Part shown: piece by piece, positions 17,760 to 26,724 of the stretch
Numbering within the stretch: the stretch's first letter is position 1
Layout: every line of letters starts with the position of its first letter
Translations under genes and position numbers: made by a program
Assembly: GCA_964494505.1 (NCBI GenBank)
Contig: CAZBRO010000003.1
Coordinates: forward strand, 233,722 to 297,721
Reading direction: 5' to 3'
Source of the DNA: CAIYRG01 sp964494505
Lineage (GTDB): Bacteria > Pseudomonadota > Alphaproteobacteria > Micropepsales > Micropepsaceae
DNA: 64,000 nucleotides
Notes under the pieces: model-generated
The model's database searches: none
The model's input: the letters and a program-made list of their open reading frames with translations, nothing else
Told to the model about the DNA's origin: nothing

Positions 17760-18526
17760 GCGGGCGGACGGCATGGCGGGCGCGCGCGATCCAGCTTGCG
17801 TTTCTCGCGGGGGCTATCGGCGCATGGTTCGTCATCGGCGGTACCGGCGCGATCAGTCCGTTGTTCCTGCCGCCGATGGACGCGGTGTGGAATGCATTCA
17901 GCCGGCTGATAGAGACCGAGCAATTCTGGTCGTCCGTCGCGATTACGCTCGGGACCATTGCGCGCGCCTATGCCATCGCGGTCGTGCTGGGCGTCTTGAC
18001 CGGCTACGCGATAACCCGATCGCTTTTTCTCACGCGGTTATTGGAGCCCATTGTTTCGGGCCTCTTCGCCATTCCGATCACGCTGTTCCTGCCGCTGTTC
18101 ATTCTCGTGTTCGGCATCGGCACGGCGTCCAAGGTGGCCTATGGCGCGGCCTATGGGTTCTTTCCCATCGCGCTGAACACGATGGCGGGGCTCGCGAGCG
18201 TGGACTCGCGCTATCTGAACGCCGCAAGCGCGATGGGATTCTCGCGCATCGGCACGTTCCGGCATGTACTGCTTCCGGCGGCCTTCCCGGTGATCCTGAC
18301 CGGGCTGCGCATCGGATTTTTCATCTCTTTCGCGTCCGTGCTCGGAGGCGAGACCATCTCGTCGCTCGCCGGGGTCGGGCGCAACATCGCGCTGGCGGCC
18401 GAGCTGATGGAGCCCGCGCGCATGTATGCCTGGATCGTGTTCGTGATCGTGGTGGCGCTAATTCTGAATAGCCTCGTGTCCGGATTGGAGAACCGCCTGC
18501 GCGGTCCCGATGGAGGCTCGCGATGA
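17756..18526 (+). CDS. ABC importer permease 1 (BPD_transp_1)
   Basis: 256 residues with about six membrane helices and the cytoplasmic EAA-type loop YLNAASAMGFSRIGTFRHVLLPAAFPVILTGL-like region that docks on the ATPase (the conserved G and the following LP are present). It belongs to the SsuC/TauC permease family. Start ATG overlaps the ATPase stop in an ATGA, and its own stop overlaps permease 2 in the same way. With the next gene it probably forms a heterodimeric channel, since two different permeases are encoded in a row; many TauC-type systems use a homodimer, so the pair is a modest peculiarity. Confidence 0.92.
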   Translation: MSGRTAWRARAIQLAFLAGAIGAWFVIGGTGAISPLFLPPMDAVWNAFSRLIETEQFWSSVAITLGTIARAYAIAVVLGVLTGYAITRSLFLTRLLEPIVSGLFAIPITLFLPLFILVFGIGTASKVAYGAAYGFFPIALNTMAGLASVDSRYLNAASAMGFSRIGTFRHVLLPAAFPVILTGLRIGFFISFASVLGGETISSLAGVGRNIALAAELMEPARMYAWIVFVIVVALILNSLVSGLENRLRGPDGGSR

Positions 18527-19332
18527 GCGTCGCGGACATTACCGCAATTGCTCCGCGATACGCCCGCACGCGCATGGCACCGAACGCGCGCGTGGCCTGG
18601 GCTCGCACCGCCCTCGTGCTCTCGCTTCTCGTGGTGTGGGAGATTTGGGCACGCCTCGGCGGCGCATCCGACTTGGTCGCACCCCCGACCGCAATCGTCC
18701 GCGCGCTCTTCACCGACATCCTCTCCGACTCCACGATCCGAAGCGCCATTACGCTCACTCTGTTCGAGGTGGTCACCGCCTACGCTCTTGCCATTGCCGT
18801 GGGCCTCGCTCTCGGTCTTGCCATCGGCGCGAGCGAACTCAGCCGCAAGGCCCTGTTTCCGATCGTGCTCTTGCTGTACGCCATCCCGCAGGTCGTGCTG
18901 TTGCCGCTGTTCACGCTCGGCTTCGGCATCGGCTCCGCCGCCAAGATCGCTTTCGGCTTCAGCCATGGCGTGTTTCCGATTCTCGTCAATGTCGTGGCCG
19001 GTATGCGCAACGTGAATCCGCTGTATCTCCGGGCTGCCCGCGCCATGGGCGCGAGGCACTCCGATATCGTCCGCGATGTGGTTTTCCCGCACATGGTCGC
19101 GAGCTTCTTCACCGGGCTTCGACTCGCCATGACCATGACATTGCTGGGAGTCATCCTCGCCGAACTGTACGTCTCGACCGCGGGCGTCGGCTCCTTCACG
19201 CGATTGTTCGCGGAATCCTTCAATCCGGCGCCTTTGTTCGCGCTCATCGGCACGCTCGCGGCCATGGCAATCGCTCTCAACGAGCTTGTCCGCATGGTCG
19301 AGCGCCGCTTCACCCGTTGGAAAAATCCATGA
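18523..19332 (+). CDS. ABC importer permease 2 (BPD_transp_1)
   Basis: 269 residues, again of the SsuC/TauC type, with an N-terminal cytosolic lead of about 25 residues, a first helix near ALVLSLLVVWEIWARLGGAS and the EAA loop YLRAARAMGARHSDIVRDVV. It differs clearly from permease 1, so it is not a recent duplicate. The ATG overlaps the permease 1 stop by 4 nt and the TGA overlaps the hyuA start by 4 nt. Its place in the same coupled chain indicates that uptake and ring opening of the substrate are made together. Confidence 0.92.
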   Translation: MSVADITAIAPRYARTRMAPNARVAWARTALVLSLLVVWEIWARLGGASDLVAPPTAIVRALFTDILSDSTIRSAITLTLFEVVTAYALAIAVGLALGLAIGASELSRKALFPIVLLLYAIPQVVLLPLFTLGFGIGSAAKIAFGFSHGVFPILVNVVAGMRNVNPLYLRAARAMGARHSDIVRDVVFPHMVASFFTGLRLAMTMTLLGVILAELYVSTAGVGSFTRLFAESFNPAPLFALIGTLAAMAIALNELVRMVERRFTRWKNP

Positions 19333-21389
19333 ACGTCGTCGGCGTCGATATTGGAGGCACCTTCACCGATCTCGTCGGCGTCATCGACGGGCGCATCGTC
19401 ACGTCCAAGTCCTCGACCGTGCCCGCCGATCCGACCGAAGGTGTGGCCGCCACCTTGAAGCTTGCGCGCTGCGATCTCGCGCAATTGTCCGAACTGCTGC
19501 ACGGCACGACGGTCGCCATCAACACGGTTCTGGAGCACAAGGGTGCGCGCACCGCGCTCATCACGACAAAGGGCTTCCGCGATGTTTACGCCATCGGCCG
19601 CGGCAATCGCATCGAAGCGTTCAACCTCTTCTTCCACCGCCCGAAGCCGCTGGTTCCGCGCGACCTGACCTTCGAAGTCGCCGAGCGCATGAATGCCGCG
19701 GGTGAGGTGCTGACGGCGTTGAGCGCGAACGAGGTGCAGGCGCTCGCGCAGACCTTGCGCACGCGCGGCGTCGAAGCGGTCGCCGTATGCCTGATGCATT
19801 CCTACGCCAATCCGGCGCATGAGCGGGCCATCGGCGAAATCTTGCGCGAAGCCTGCCCCGAAATGTTCATCACGCTGTCGCACGAAATCCTGCGCGAATA
19901 CCGCGAATATGAGCGCACCTCGACCACCGCGCTGAACGCCTATGTGGGCCCGCGCGTGAAGACCTATCTGCACCGGCTCGAATCCTATCTCCGCAGGGAG
20001 CGCTTCGGCGGAAAGATCCAGATCATGCGCTCCAATGGCGGGGTGATGTCGATCAATCTGGCGCAGGTGCAACCCGTCTCCATGATGGAGTCCGGCCCCG
20101 TGGCCGGCATGATCGGGGCGGGGCGGCTCGCCCGCGACATGGGGATCGCGCGCGCAATCGGTTTCGACATGGGCGGCACCACCGCGAAATGCAGCCTCAT
20201 CACCGACGGGGCGCCCTCCATCGAAGAAGGCTACGTCATCGGCCCGCCCGCCAGCGGCCATCCGATGCAGCTTCCCGTCGTCGATATTGTCGAGGTGGGG
20301 GCGGGCGGCGGCTCGATCGCGCGCGTGGACGCGAATGGCGGCGTGCATGTGGGGCCGGAAAGTGCCGGCGCCGATCCGGGGCCGGCCTGCTACGGCAAGG
20401 GCAATGCGAGCCCCGTGGTGACGGACGCGAATTTGATCCTGGGACGGATCAATCCGCGGCGCTTCCTGAACGGCGACATGCCGCTCGATGTCGCCGCGGC
20501 CGAGCGCGCCATCAAGGGAAAGATCGCCGATCCGCTGGGCCTCACCTTGCGCGAAGCCGCACTCGGCATCGTACGGATTGCCGACGCCGCCATGTCGCTC
20601 GCCGTGCGCGCCATTTCCGTCAACAAAGGCGTCGATCCGCGCGATACCGCGATGATCGCCTTCGGCGGCGGCGGCGCGCTGCATGCGGGTTCCATCGCAC
20701 GCGAAATTTTCATTCCGACCGTGGTGGTGCCCAAATTGCCCGGTACGTTCTCCGCGCTTGGCATGCTGATGGCCTCCTGGCGGCAGGATTTCGTCCGTAC
20801 CCTGATCGGACGGCTGGGCGCGCTGAAACCGGCCGACGTCGAAACCGTGTTCGCCGAGCTGCGCAGAGCAGGCGCGGATCAGGTCGCGCGTGACGGCATC
20901 GCCGCCAATTCCGCCGTGTTCTCGTTCTACGCGAATTTGCGCTATGTCGGCCAGGAGCACACCATTCCCATTCCCGCGGCTGGACCCCATGTGCTGACCG
21001 GCGATCTCGGACCCATCCGCAGGGCGTTCCACGCCGAGCACGCCAAACGCTACAGCCAGTCCGCACCCGACGAATCCATGGAGATCGTCTCCTTGCGCCT
21101 CGTCGTCACCGCCGCGCGCGGCGATCGCATTGCGGAAGAATGGCTGAGCGAACCCTGGCGCGCGGAATCCCCGCCCGAGGAAACCAGCCGCGAGGTGGTC
21201 TTCGACGACGCCGAGCGCCCACGGAAAACCCGCATCCTCTGGCGCCCCTCTCTTTCCGCCGGGACCACGATCACCGGCCCCGCCATCATCGAAGAACCGA
21301 ACGCGACCACGCTGATTCATCCCGGCGACGTTGCGACCGTGACCGAAGCTGGCCATTTGACGATTGCCATCGAAAGCATTCACGCATGA
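19329..21389 (+). CDS. hyuA: hydantoinase A / 5-oxoprolinase family ATP-dependent subunit
   Basis: 686 residues, the usual size of HyuA/N-methylhydantoinase A. The N-terminal ASKHA ATP-binding motif VGVDIGGTFTDLVGV, the GTTVAINTVLEHKGA strand, MESGPVAGMIGAG, a second phosphate motif FDMGGTTAKCSLI and FGGGGALHAGSIA are all in order. Together with the B subunit, such proteins open a cyclic amide (hydantoin, 5-oxoproline, N-methylhydantoin) or carboxylate a ketone, with ATP hydrolysis, in the cytosol. The start ATG (19329) is chosen because it overlaps the permease stop in an ATGA and follows a GGA site; the frame is open further upstream but there it overlaps the permease. The substrate is unknown. 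Confidence 0.93.
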   Translation: MNVVGVDIGGTFTDLVGVIDGRIVTSKSSTVPADPTEGVAATLKLARCDLAQLSELLHGTTVAINTVLEHKGARTALITTKGFRDVYAIGRGNRIEAFNLFFHRPKPLVPRDLTFEVAERMNAAGEVLTALSANEVQALAQTLRTRGVEAVAVCLMHSYANPAHERAIGEILREACPEMFITLSHEILREYREYERTSTTALNAYVGPRVKTYLHRLESYLRRERFGGKIQIMRSNGGVMSINLAQVQPVSMMESGPVAGMIGAGRLARDMGIARAIGFDMGGTTAKCSLITDGAPSIEEGYVIGPPASGHPMQLPVVDIVEVGAGGGSIARVDANGGVHVGPESAGADPGPACYGKGNASPVVTDANLILGRINPRRFLNGDMPLDVAAAERAIKGKIADPLGLTLREAALGIVRIADAAMSLAVRAISVNKGVDPRDTAMIAFGGGGALHAGSIAREIFIPTVVVPKLPGTFSALGMLMASWRQDFVRTLIGRLGALKPADVETVFAELRRAGADQVARDGIAANSAVFSFYANLRYVGQEHTIPIPAAGPHVLTGDLGPIRRAFHAEHAKRYSQSAPDESMEIVSLRLVVTAARGDRIAEEWLSEPWRAESPPEETSREVVFDDAERPRKTRILWRPSLSAGTTITGPAIIEEPNATTLIHPGDVATVTEAGHLTIAIESIHA

Positions 21390-23056
21390 CCAAGGTCCAT
21401 CCCATCACCGTGGAAGTCGTGCGCAACGCCGTCGTCGCTTATGCCGATGAGATGGCGCATGTGCTCGCCAAATCCGCCTACAACATGATGATCTACGAGG
21501 TGCGCGATTATTGCTGCGGCCTGCTCGACGCGAAGGGCCGCATGATCTCGCAGAATCGTGGCGGGCTTCCCATCTTCCTCGCCGATCTCGGCGAGGCGGT
21601 CGAAGACGGCATCGCCAAATACGGCCTCGACGGTTTCAAACCCGGCGATGTCGTGATCATGAATCACGGCGGCGTGTGCGGCCAGCACCTGAACAATGTC
21701 GTGATCTACACACCATATTTTCACGAGAACGCCGTCGTCGGCTTCGCTGCCACCCGCGCCCATTGGGTGGACATCGGCGGTGTGCGCCAGGGCTTCGGAT
21801 CGAGCGCGACCACCGATATTTTCGGCGAAGGGCTCCAGCTCCGCTCGCTGAAAATCTACGAGGCCGGCGCGCGCAACGAGACCCTGTGGCAAATTCTGCG
21901 CGACAATATCCGCTTCCCTGATGCGAGCCTCGGCGATTTGCGCGCCCAGGTCGCGGCCTGCGAAATCGGCGTGCAGCGTTACGCCGAGCTGCTCACGCGT
22001 TATGGCCGCGAAACGGTGGAAGCCTGCGTTGCCACCGTCTGGGATCAGGCCGAAGCCGCCGCGCGCCGTGTGGTCGAAACCATTCCGGACGGCGAATACG
22101 AAGCCGAGAGCTTCCTCGACAATGACGGCCGCAATCTGACGCAGCGCCTGCGCGTCAAAGTAAAGGTCATCGTCAAGGGCGCGAACATGACCGTCGATTT
22201 CAGCGAGATGCATCCGCAGGTGCCGAGCCCGCTCAATTCCGGCCGGTCCGGCGGTATCGCGGCCGCGCGCGTTGCCTTCAAGGCGTTGACCTCTCCCGAC
22301 CTCGACGTCAACGAAGGCTGCTTTCGCCCGTTGGATGTGATTCTTCCCGAAGGCACCATGCTGAGCGCCAGACCGGGGGCGGCACTCGGTTTGTGGAGCA
22401 TTTCGCTCCCGACCGTCATCGACACAATCCTCAAAGCCCTCGCGCCCGCCTTGCCCGACCGTATTCCCGCCGCGCACAAGGGCGACATGGGCGGCTGTTC
22501 CTTTTTCGGTTTCCGGAAAGACAATGGCAGCCGTTTTCTGCTGCTCAATATTTTTGGTGGCGGCTGGGGCGGGCGGCCCGGCGAAGACGGCGAATCCGCC
22601 AGCGTCTCCATCTGCCAGGGCGATGTGCGCAACACGCCCATCGAATTACAGGAGATCAAATATCCCTTCCTGGTCGAAGAGCACGGTCTTCGTGCCGACA
22701 GCGGCGGCCCGGGAAAGCATCGCGGCGGACTGGGCGTCGTGATCGCCTATCGCTGCCTGCAGGCATGCAGGGCGAACATCAATCTGGAGCGTACGACGGA
22801 AGCGCCATGGGGCCTGCATGGCGGCAACAAGGGCGCGATCAATGTCGCCACCATCCGGCGGGGAAACGGAGAGGAAATCTCGGTCAACAAGGAAACCGAA
22901 ATCGCGCTGGAAGCCGGTGATGTCGTGACGTTCCTGACGGCCGGCGGCGGCGGTTACGGGGATGCCCACGCCCGCACGCGCGAAGACATCGAGCGCGATT
23001 TGGCGGAGGGTTTCGTCACACAAGCAGGTCTTTCCGCCTATGGGGGGCGCGCATGA
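21386..23056 (+). CDS. hyuB: hydantoinase B / 5-oxoprolinase family subunit
   Basis: 556 residues. The HyuB hallmarks are present: NRGGLPIFLADLG, the metal-site-like GDVVIMNHGGVCGQHLNN (usual form GDVFITNDPYxGGTHLPD), SGGIAAARVAFKAL and the C-terminal Gly-rich TAGGGGYGD. The motif NHGGVCGQHLNN departs from the ND-Y-GGTH consensus of true hydantoinases, which hints at a divergent substrate. It pairs with hyuA, its start overlapping the hyuA stop by 4 nt, and overlaps the next gene by 4 nt. Cytosolic; no signal peptide. Confidence 0.92.
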   Translation: MTKVHPITVEVVRNAVVAYADEMAHVLAKSAYNMMIYEVRDYCCGLLDAKGRMISQNRGGLPIFLADLGEAVEDGIAKYGLDGFKPGDVVIMNHGGVCGQHLNNVVIYTPYFHENAVVGFAATRAHWVDIGGVRQGFGSSATTDIFGEGLQLRSLKIYEAGARNETLWQILRDNIRFPDASLGDLRAQVAACEIGVQRYAELLTRYGRETVEACVATVWDQAEAAARRVVETIPDGEYEAESFLDNDGRNLTQRLRVKVKVIVKGANMTVDFSEMHPQVPSPLNSGRSGGIAAARVAFKALTSPDLDVNEGCFRPLDVILPEGTMLSARPGAALGLWSISLPTVIDTILKALAPALPDRIPAAHKGDMGGCSFFGFRKDNGSRFLLLNIFGGGWGGRPGEDGESASVSICQGDVRNTPIELQEIKYPFLVEEHGLRADSGGPGKHRGGLGVVIAYRCLQACRANINLERTTEAPWGLHGGNKGAINVATIRRGNGEEISVNKETEIALEAGDVVTFLTAGGGGYGDAHARTREDIERDLAEGFVTQAGLSAYGGRA

Positions 23057-24156
23057 GCGCGGACGTAATCGCGAAAGCCCGCCGCAAGCGGCTTGCCGAT
23101 GCCATGGAGGAAGACGGCCTCGATATTCTCGTTCTCTATGGCAATGCCTGGCAGAGCGATTATCTGCGTTACGCATCCGATTTCGGTATTCTGGAAGGGG
23201 AGGGGCTCGCGGTGATGCGCCGCGATGGCGCCGTAACGCTCTATCTCGATCATCCGCTGGAAGCCGAACGCGCAAGCGTCGAAGTTCCCGGCATCGAAGT
23301 GATCGATGCGCCCGATATGCTGGCCGATGTGGAGGCGCTGCTGGAACGTTCGCGCAATTCGCGCATCGCGATTGCGCCGAAGCGTCTGCTGCCCCAACGC
23401 CTGGCTGCCCACGCCAAGGACTGGGACCTTATCGACCGCACGGCCCTGGTGGATCGCCTGCTGATGCGGAAACTCGATTGCGAGCTCGACGCCATCCGCG
23501 CCGCTGCCCATGTGGCGGACGAGGGGTACGCCGTGTTCCGCAACGCGGCACGTGTGGGCCGTGCCGATTACGAACTGGTTGCCGAAGTGGAAGCGTTCTT
23601 CCGCGCGCGCGGCGTGGACGACAATTTCATGATCATCGGCGTCGGCGGCAAGGAAGTGCGCGGCATGGCCCCGCCTTCGGGGAGAAGGCTTGGGCCGGGC
23701 GATCTCGTCACCACCGAACTCACCCCTTGCGTCAACGGTTATTACATCCAGATTTGCCGCACGCTGGTGATGGGCGAGGCGAGTGAGGCACAGGTCCGCG
23801 CCTTCGGCGTCTACCACGATGCGCTGGTGGCCGGTGTGGCCGCCATCAAGCCGGGCATCACGGCCGCCGATATTGCGCGCGCCGAGAACGAAATCTTCCG
23901 CGCCCACGGTTTGGGGGATTATGTGACGGAGGCCTATACGCGCGTGCGCGGTCACGGGCTCGGCCTGTTCGTGGATACCAAGCCGCACATCCTTGAGGAC
24001 GTGACCACGCCCATTGTGCCGGGCATGACCATGATCGTGCATCCCAACACCTATCATCCGGAGGTGGGCTACATGGTGCTGGGCGATGCCCTGATCGTGA
24101 CGGAGACAGGGGCGGAGGTGCTGATCAAAACGCCGCGCGAACTGTTCACGGTATGA
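23053..24156 (+). CDS. M24 (creatinase/prolidase fold) protein with altered metal site
   Basis: 367 residues with an N-terminal creatinase-like domain (1 to about 140) and a C-terminal pita-bread domain. The fold is clear from RGHGLGLFVDTKPHI (about 297-311) and the order of segments, but the five metal ligands of M24 peptidases look mostly lost. The segment normally giving two Asp is TELTPCVNGYYIQICRT (about 220-236), and the two late Glu positions fall in IVHPNTY and LGDALIV. It may be a non-peptidase hydrolase (creatinase itself needs no metal) or a pseudo-enzyme. As the last coupled gene of the importer-hydantoinase operon it could act on the ring-opened product. Activity is inference. 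Confidence 0.8.
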   Translation: MSADVIAKARRKRLADAMEEDGLDILVLYGNAWQSDYLRYASDFGILEGEGLAVMRRDGAVTLYLDHPLEAERASVEVPGIEVIDAPDMLADVEALLERSRNSRIAIAPKRLLPQRLAAHAKDWDLIDRTALVDRLLMRKLDCELDAIRAAAHVADEGYAVFRNAARVGRADYELVAEVEAFFRARGVDDNFMIIGVGGKEVRGMAPPSGRRLGPGDLVTTELTPCVNGYYIQICRTLVMGEASEAQVRAFGVYHDALVAGVAAIKPGITAADIARAENEIFRAHGLGDYVTEAYTRVRGHGLGLFVDTKPHILEDVTTPIVPGMTMIVHPNTYHPEVGYMVLGDALIVTETGAEVLIKTPRELFTV

Positions 24157-24386
24157 GCGATGCAATCGGCGATGATCGCTCCCATATTCTCTCTTCAGTC
24201 CTCGGAGCGACGCAGAGACACATGTACCGGAATTGCACTTTATTGCACCGAAATCGCACCGGAATTTCCTTGCCTGGGCACGCCCAAAACCCGCACTTTT
24301 CCTGGAAGATGACGCCTCCATCCCGGCAAAATGGGGGGAGGGGGGGTAAGGCGGCGGCCTGCCTCTCCAACTAGGAGCACAACATC
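24157..24386. other. gap inside the catabolic cluster
   Basis: 230 bases that separate the tightly coupled importer-hydantoinase operon from the next three genes. GAGCGAT and ATCGCTC near 24156-24183 could pair around a 13 nt loop, with no T run after them. A G-rich run (around 24330-24348) precedes the next start. No promoter hexamers are convincing. The three downstream genes may be read through from the operon or have their own promoter here. Confidence 0.4.
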
Positions 24387-25439
24387 ATGCGACGCGGCCT
24401 GATGGCTTGGGATGCGGACGAGATTCCGCTCGACATGTTGAGGGGCCGTGTCCGTCGGCTGCAAACCGCGATGGCGGCCGCCGGCCAGGACGCGTTTGTT
24501 CTGTATACGAACTTCATCCGCTCCGGCGCGGTGTCCTGGTTGACCGCGTTTTCGCCCTATTGGGCCGACGGTGTGCTGCTGGTGCCGCGGGAAGGGGAGC
24601 CCGTGTTCGCGACGACATTGTCCAAGCGTGTCGGAACCTGGATTCAGACGGTGAAACCGGTCGGCGATCTGGTGAATTCGCCCACACCCGGCGCGGTCCT
24701 CGGCAAGCGGCTGGCGGCGGCCGGTCATATGCAGCGCGTGGCTGTGCTGGAAGCCGATTCCCTTCCCTCGGACCTCCACGACGATCTGACCGCCGCGTTG
24801 CCGGGCGTGGAGATCGTGGATGGCTCCGCGACCTTTGCCGCGGCGCGCGCGCAACTCGATTCCGTCGAGCGCAGGCTGCTCGAAAAATCCTACGCGATTG
24901 CCCGAAGCGCGCTCAATGCCTTGACGCTCGACGCGGCCACCGATGCCGGCAACGCCGTTGGCGCGGTGGAAGAACAGGCGCGGCTGCAAGGGGCGGAAGA
25001 AGTGTATCTCGCGATTGCGCCCGATCTGGACTTGGGGCGCACCTTCCTGCGGCTTTCGGGCGAGCGGGCCCTGGGGCGGCGCTTCGCTATCCGCGCCACG
25101 GTCGCCTACAAGGGAAGCTGGGTCCGTTGCGTGCAGACCTATGCACGTGACGAGAACGATCGTCTCGCGATCCAACAGGCCGACGATTGGTTCTGCCGCT
25201 TGATCGCAAACGGAAACAGCAATGGGATCACCCAGGCAATCTCGGAACTTCCCCATGCCGAAATCACCGGCTGGGTCGAGGAAGCCCCCGTCGGCACGCG
25301 TCCATTGTCGGTCATCGCGTCCGGCAAGAATTCGGCCGCCTCCGGACGCGCGCCCGCGTTCATTCTGACGCTGGGGATGACGGTGGACGGCGTTCCCTGG
25401 TGCGGCGCGGGGCTGATGTTCGGAAGGTCTGCCGTGTGA
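24387..25439 (+). CDS. creatinase/M24-like protein, degenerate
   Basis: 350 residues. The N-terminal half (about 20-170) resembles the creatinase N domain (RLQTAMAAAGQDAFVLYTNF and WADGVLLVPREGEPVF). The second half keeps the length and segment order of an M24 domain but none of its metal ligands, and the HGxG signature of the sister gene is absent. It is a distant paralogue of the preceding protein. AGGAG lies 10 nt before the ATG. Its TGA overlaps the next ATG by one base. A regulatory or scaffold role, or a metal-independent hydrolase, are both open. Confidence 0.65.
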   Translation: MRRGLMAWDADEIPLDMLRGRVRRLQTAMAAAGQDAFVLYTNFIRSGAVSWLTAFSPYWADGVLLVPREGEPVFATTLSKRVGTWIQTVKPVGDLVNSPTPGAVLGKRLAAAGHMQRVAVLEADSLPSDLHDDLTAALPGVEIVDGSATFAAARAQLDSVERRLLEKSYAIARSALNALTLDAATDAGNAVGAVEEQARLQGAEEVYLAIAPDLDLGRTFLRLSGERALGRRFAIRATVAYKGSWVRCVQTYARDENDRLAIQQADDWFCRLIANGNSNGITQAISELPHAEITGWVEEAPVGTRPLSVIASGKNSAASGRAPAFILTLGMTVDGVPWCGAGLMFGRSAV

Positions 25440-26719
25440 TGCTTGACGCCTGGGCCGAGCGGCTGCTGCAGGCGCAAAGCCCCTGCGATGTCGTTGCCCT
25501 CCATGTGAACGATAATTTCGTGGCTTTCCTCACGGGATTGCGCACCAAGGAAGGCCAGGCGGTCGCGCGTTTCTTCGGCGGACGCGCCGGCTCCGCCGAA
25601 ACCATCGCTGCGGCGTCCGCCATTTCCCGGCTTTCGGAATGCGACGACATCCATTTGCGGTCCTGCGTGACGGCCGGGGCCGCCGTGATTCCTGTCGCCT
25701 TGGCATTGGACACCCATCGCGATGGCGATGCCTTCGCCAGGGCGGTATCGGCCGGTTACGCGGCCGGGCTCGCGCTCGGCAGTTCCATCGGCGGGGCGCG
25801 CGCGCTTGCTTCCGGCACGTGGCCAAGCTTACTCGCCGCGCCCTTGATGGCCGCGGTGACCGCTTCGGTTCTCTGCGGTCACGATGCGGAACGGCTCGCC
25901 CACGCCATGGCGCTGGCACTTGCCGGCTCAAGCGGCCGCCCCGGCCGGCCTGAAGGTTCTCCGTCCGGCCGTTGGTATCTGTTTGGCGAAGCGGTCGCGC
26001 GCGGGCTTAGCGCCGCTGATGCCGCCGGCGCAGGTTTTTGTGGTGATCTTTCGCTGCTCTCGAAATCCTGGCTCGCGGGGCACACCATTCCCGATGCGGT
26101 CGACATGAGCGCGTTCGACGCCGTTCCTTCCAGCCCTTCGATTTCGGACGCCGGATTCAAGCCTTTTCCCATCGCCCGCCAGGCTGCGAATGCGCTGTTC
26201 GCTTTCCGAAAAATCCTAGCGGCGGGCATGGACGCGCGCCGCATCCGTTCCGTCGACGTTTTCGTGCCGGCGATGAACGCCGGATTGCTGCAGCGTCCTT
26301 TGACGCCGGACGACCGCTTGAGCCGGCTGTCCAATATGGGATTCCAGTTCGCCTGTGCCGCGTTTGCGCCCGAGGCGCTTCACGATGCGGAGCGCGGAGT
26401 CCGGCCCGATCTGCTCGAATTCGCACGCCTCGTGACCGTCCGGCCCACTCCCGATCTGGAAAAGCAATTGCCCGATCGCTGGGCCGCGAGGGTTGCCGTC
26501 GTCACGCCTGCCGGAACGGTGGAGGAGACGGTGGTGAGCACGCCCTTCGACGCCGATGCGCCCGATCTGACGCAAACCTTGAACGAAAAATGGCGCAGCC
26601 TGACGGTTCGTGGGTATATGGCGGCGCTTTTCGACGCCCCCTTTTCCCATGCTATGCTGTGGGAAGAAATGGCGGGCCGTATCGGTGCCGCGGCGCGCAA
26701 CGAAGCCCCGAAGGATTGA
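25439..26719 (+). CDS. MmgE/PrpD family protein
   Basis: 426 residues, slightly short for the MmgE/PrpD family (2-methylcitrate dehydratase, immune-responsive gene 1 type lyases). The helical first domain includes HVNDNFVAFLTGL and the GLALGSSIGGARAL stretch; the second domain carries GFKPFPIARQAANALFAF, which matches the conserved KPYP-CC/R segment of PrpD. Members dehydrate or decarboxylate small tricarboxylates or related acids without iron. The start ATG overlaps the preceding stop (TGATG). In this cluster it may handle the carbon skeleton left after ring opening. The specific reaction is unknown. Confidence 0.75.
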   Translation: MLDAWAERLLQAQSPCDVVALHVNDNFVAFLTGLRTKEGQAVARFFGGRAGSAETIAAASAISRLSECDDIHLRSCVTAGAAVIPVALALDTHRDGDAFARAVSAGYAAGLALGSSIGGARALASGTWPSLLAAPLMAAVTASVLCGHDAERLAHAMALALAGSSGRPGRPEGSPSGRWYLFGEAVARGLSAADAAGAGFCGDLSLLSKSWLAGHTIPDAVDMSAFDAVPSSPSISDAGFKPFPIARQAANALFAFRKILAAGMDARRIRSVDVFVPAMNAGLLQRPLTPDDRLSRLSNMGFQFACAAFAPEALHDAERGVRPDLLEFARLVTVRPTPDLEKQLPDRWAARVAVVTPAGTVEETVVSTPFDADAPDLTQTLNEKWRSLTVRGYMAALFDAPFSHAMLWEEMAGRIGAAARNEAPKD

Positions 26720-26724
26720 GCAGC

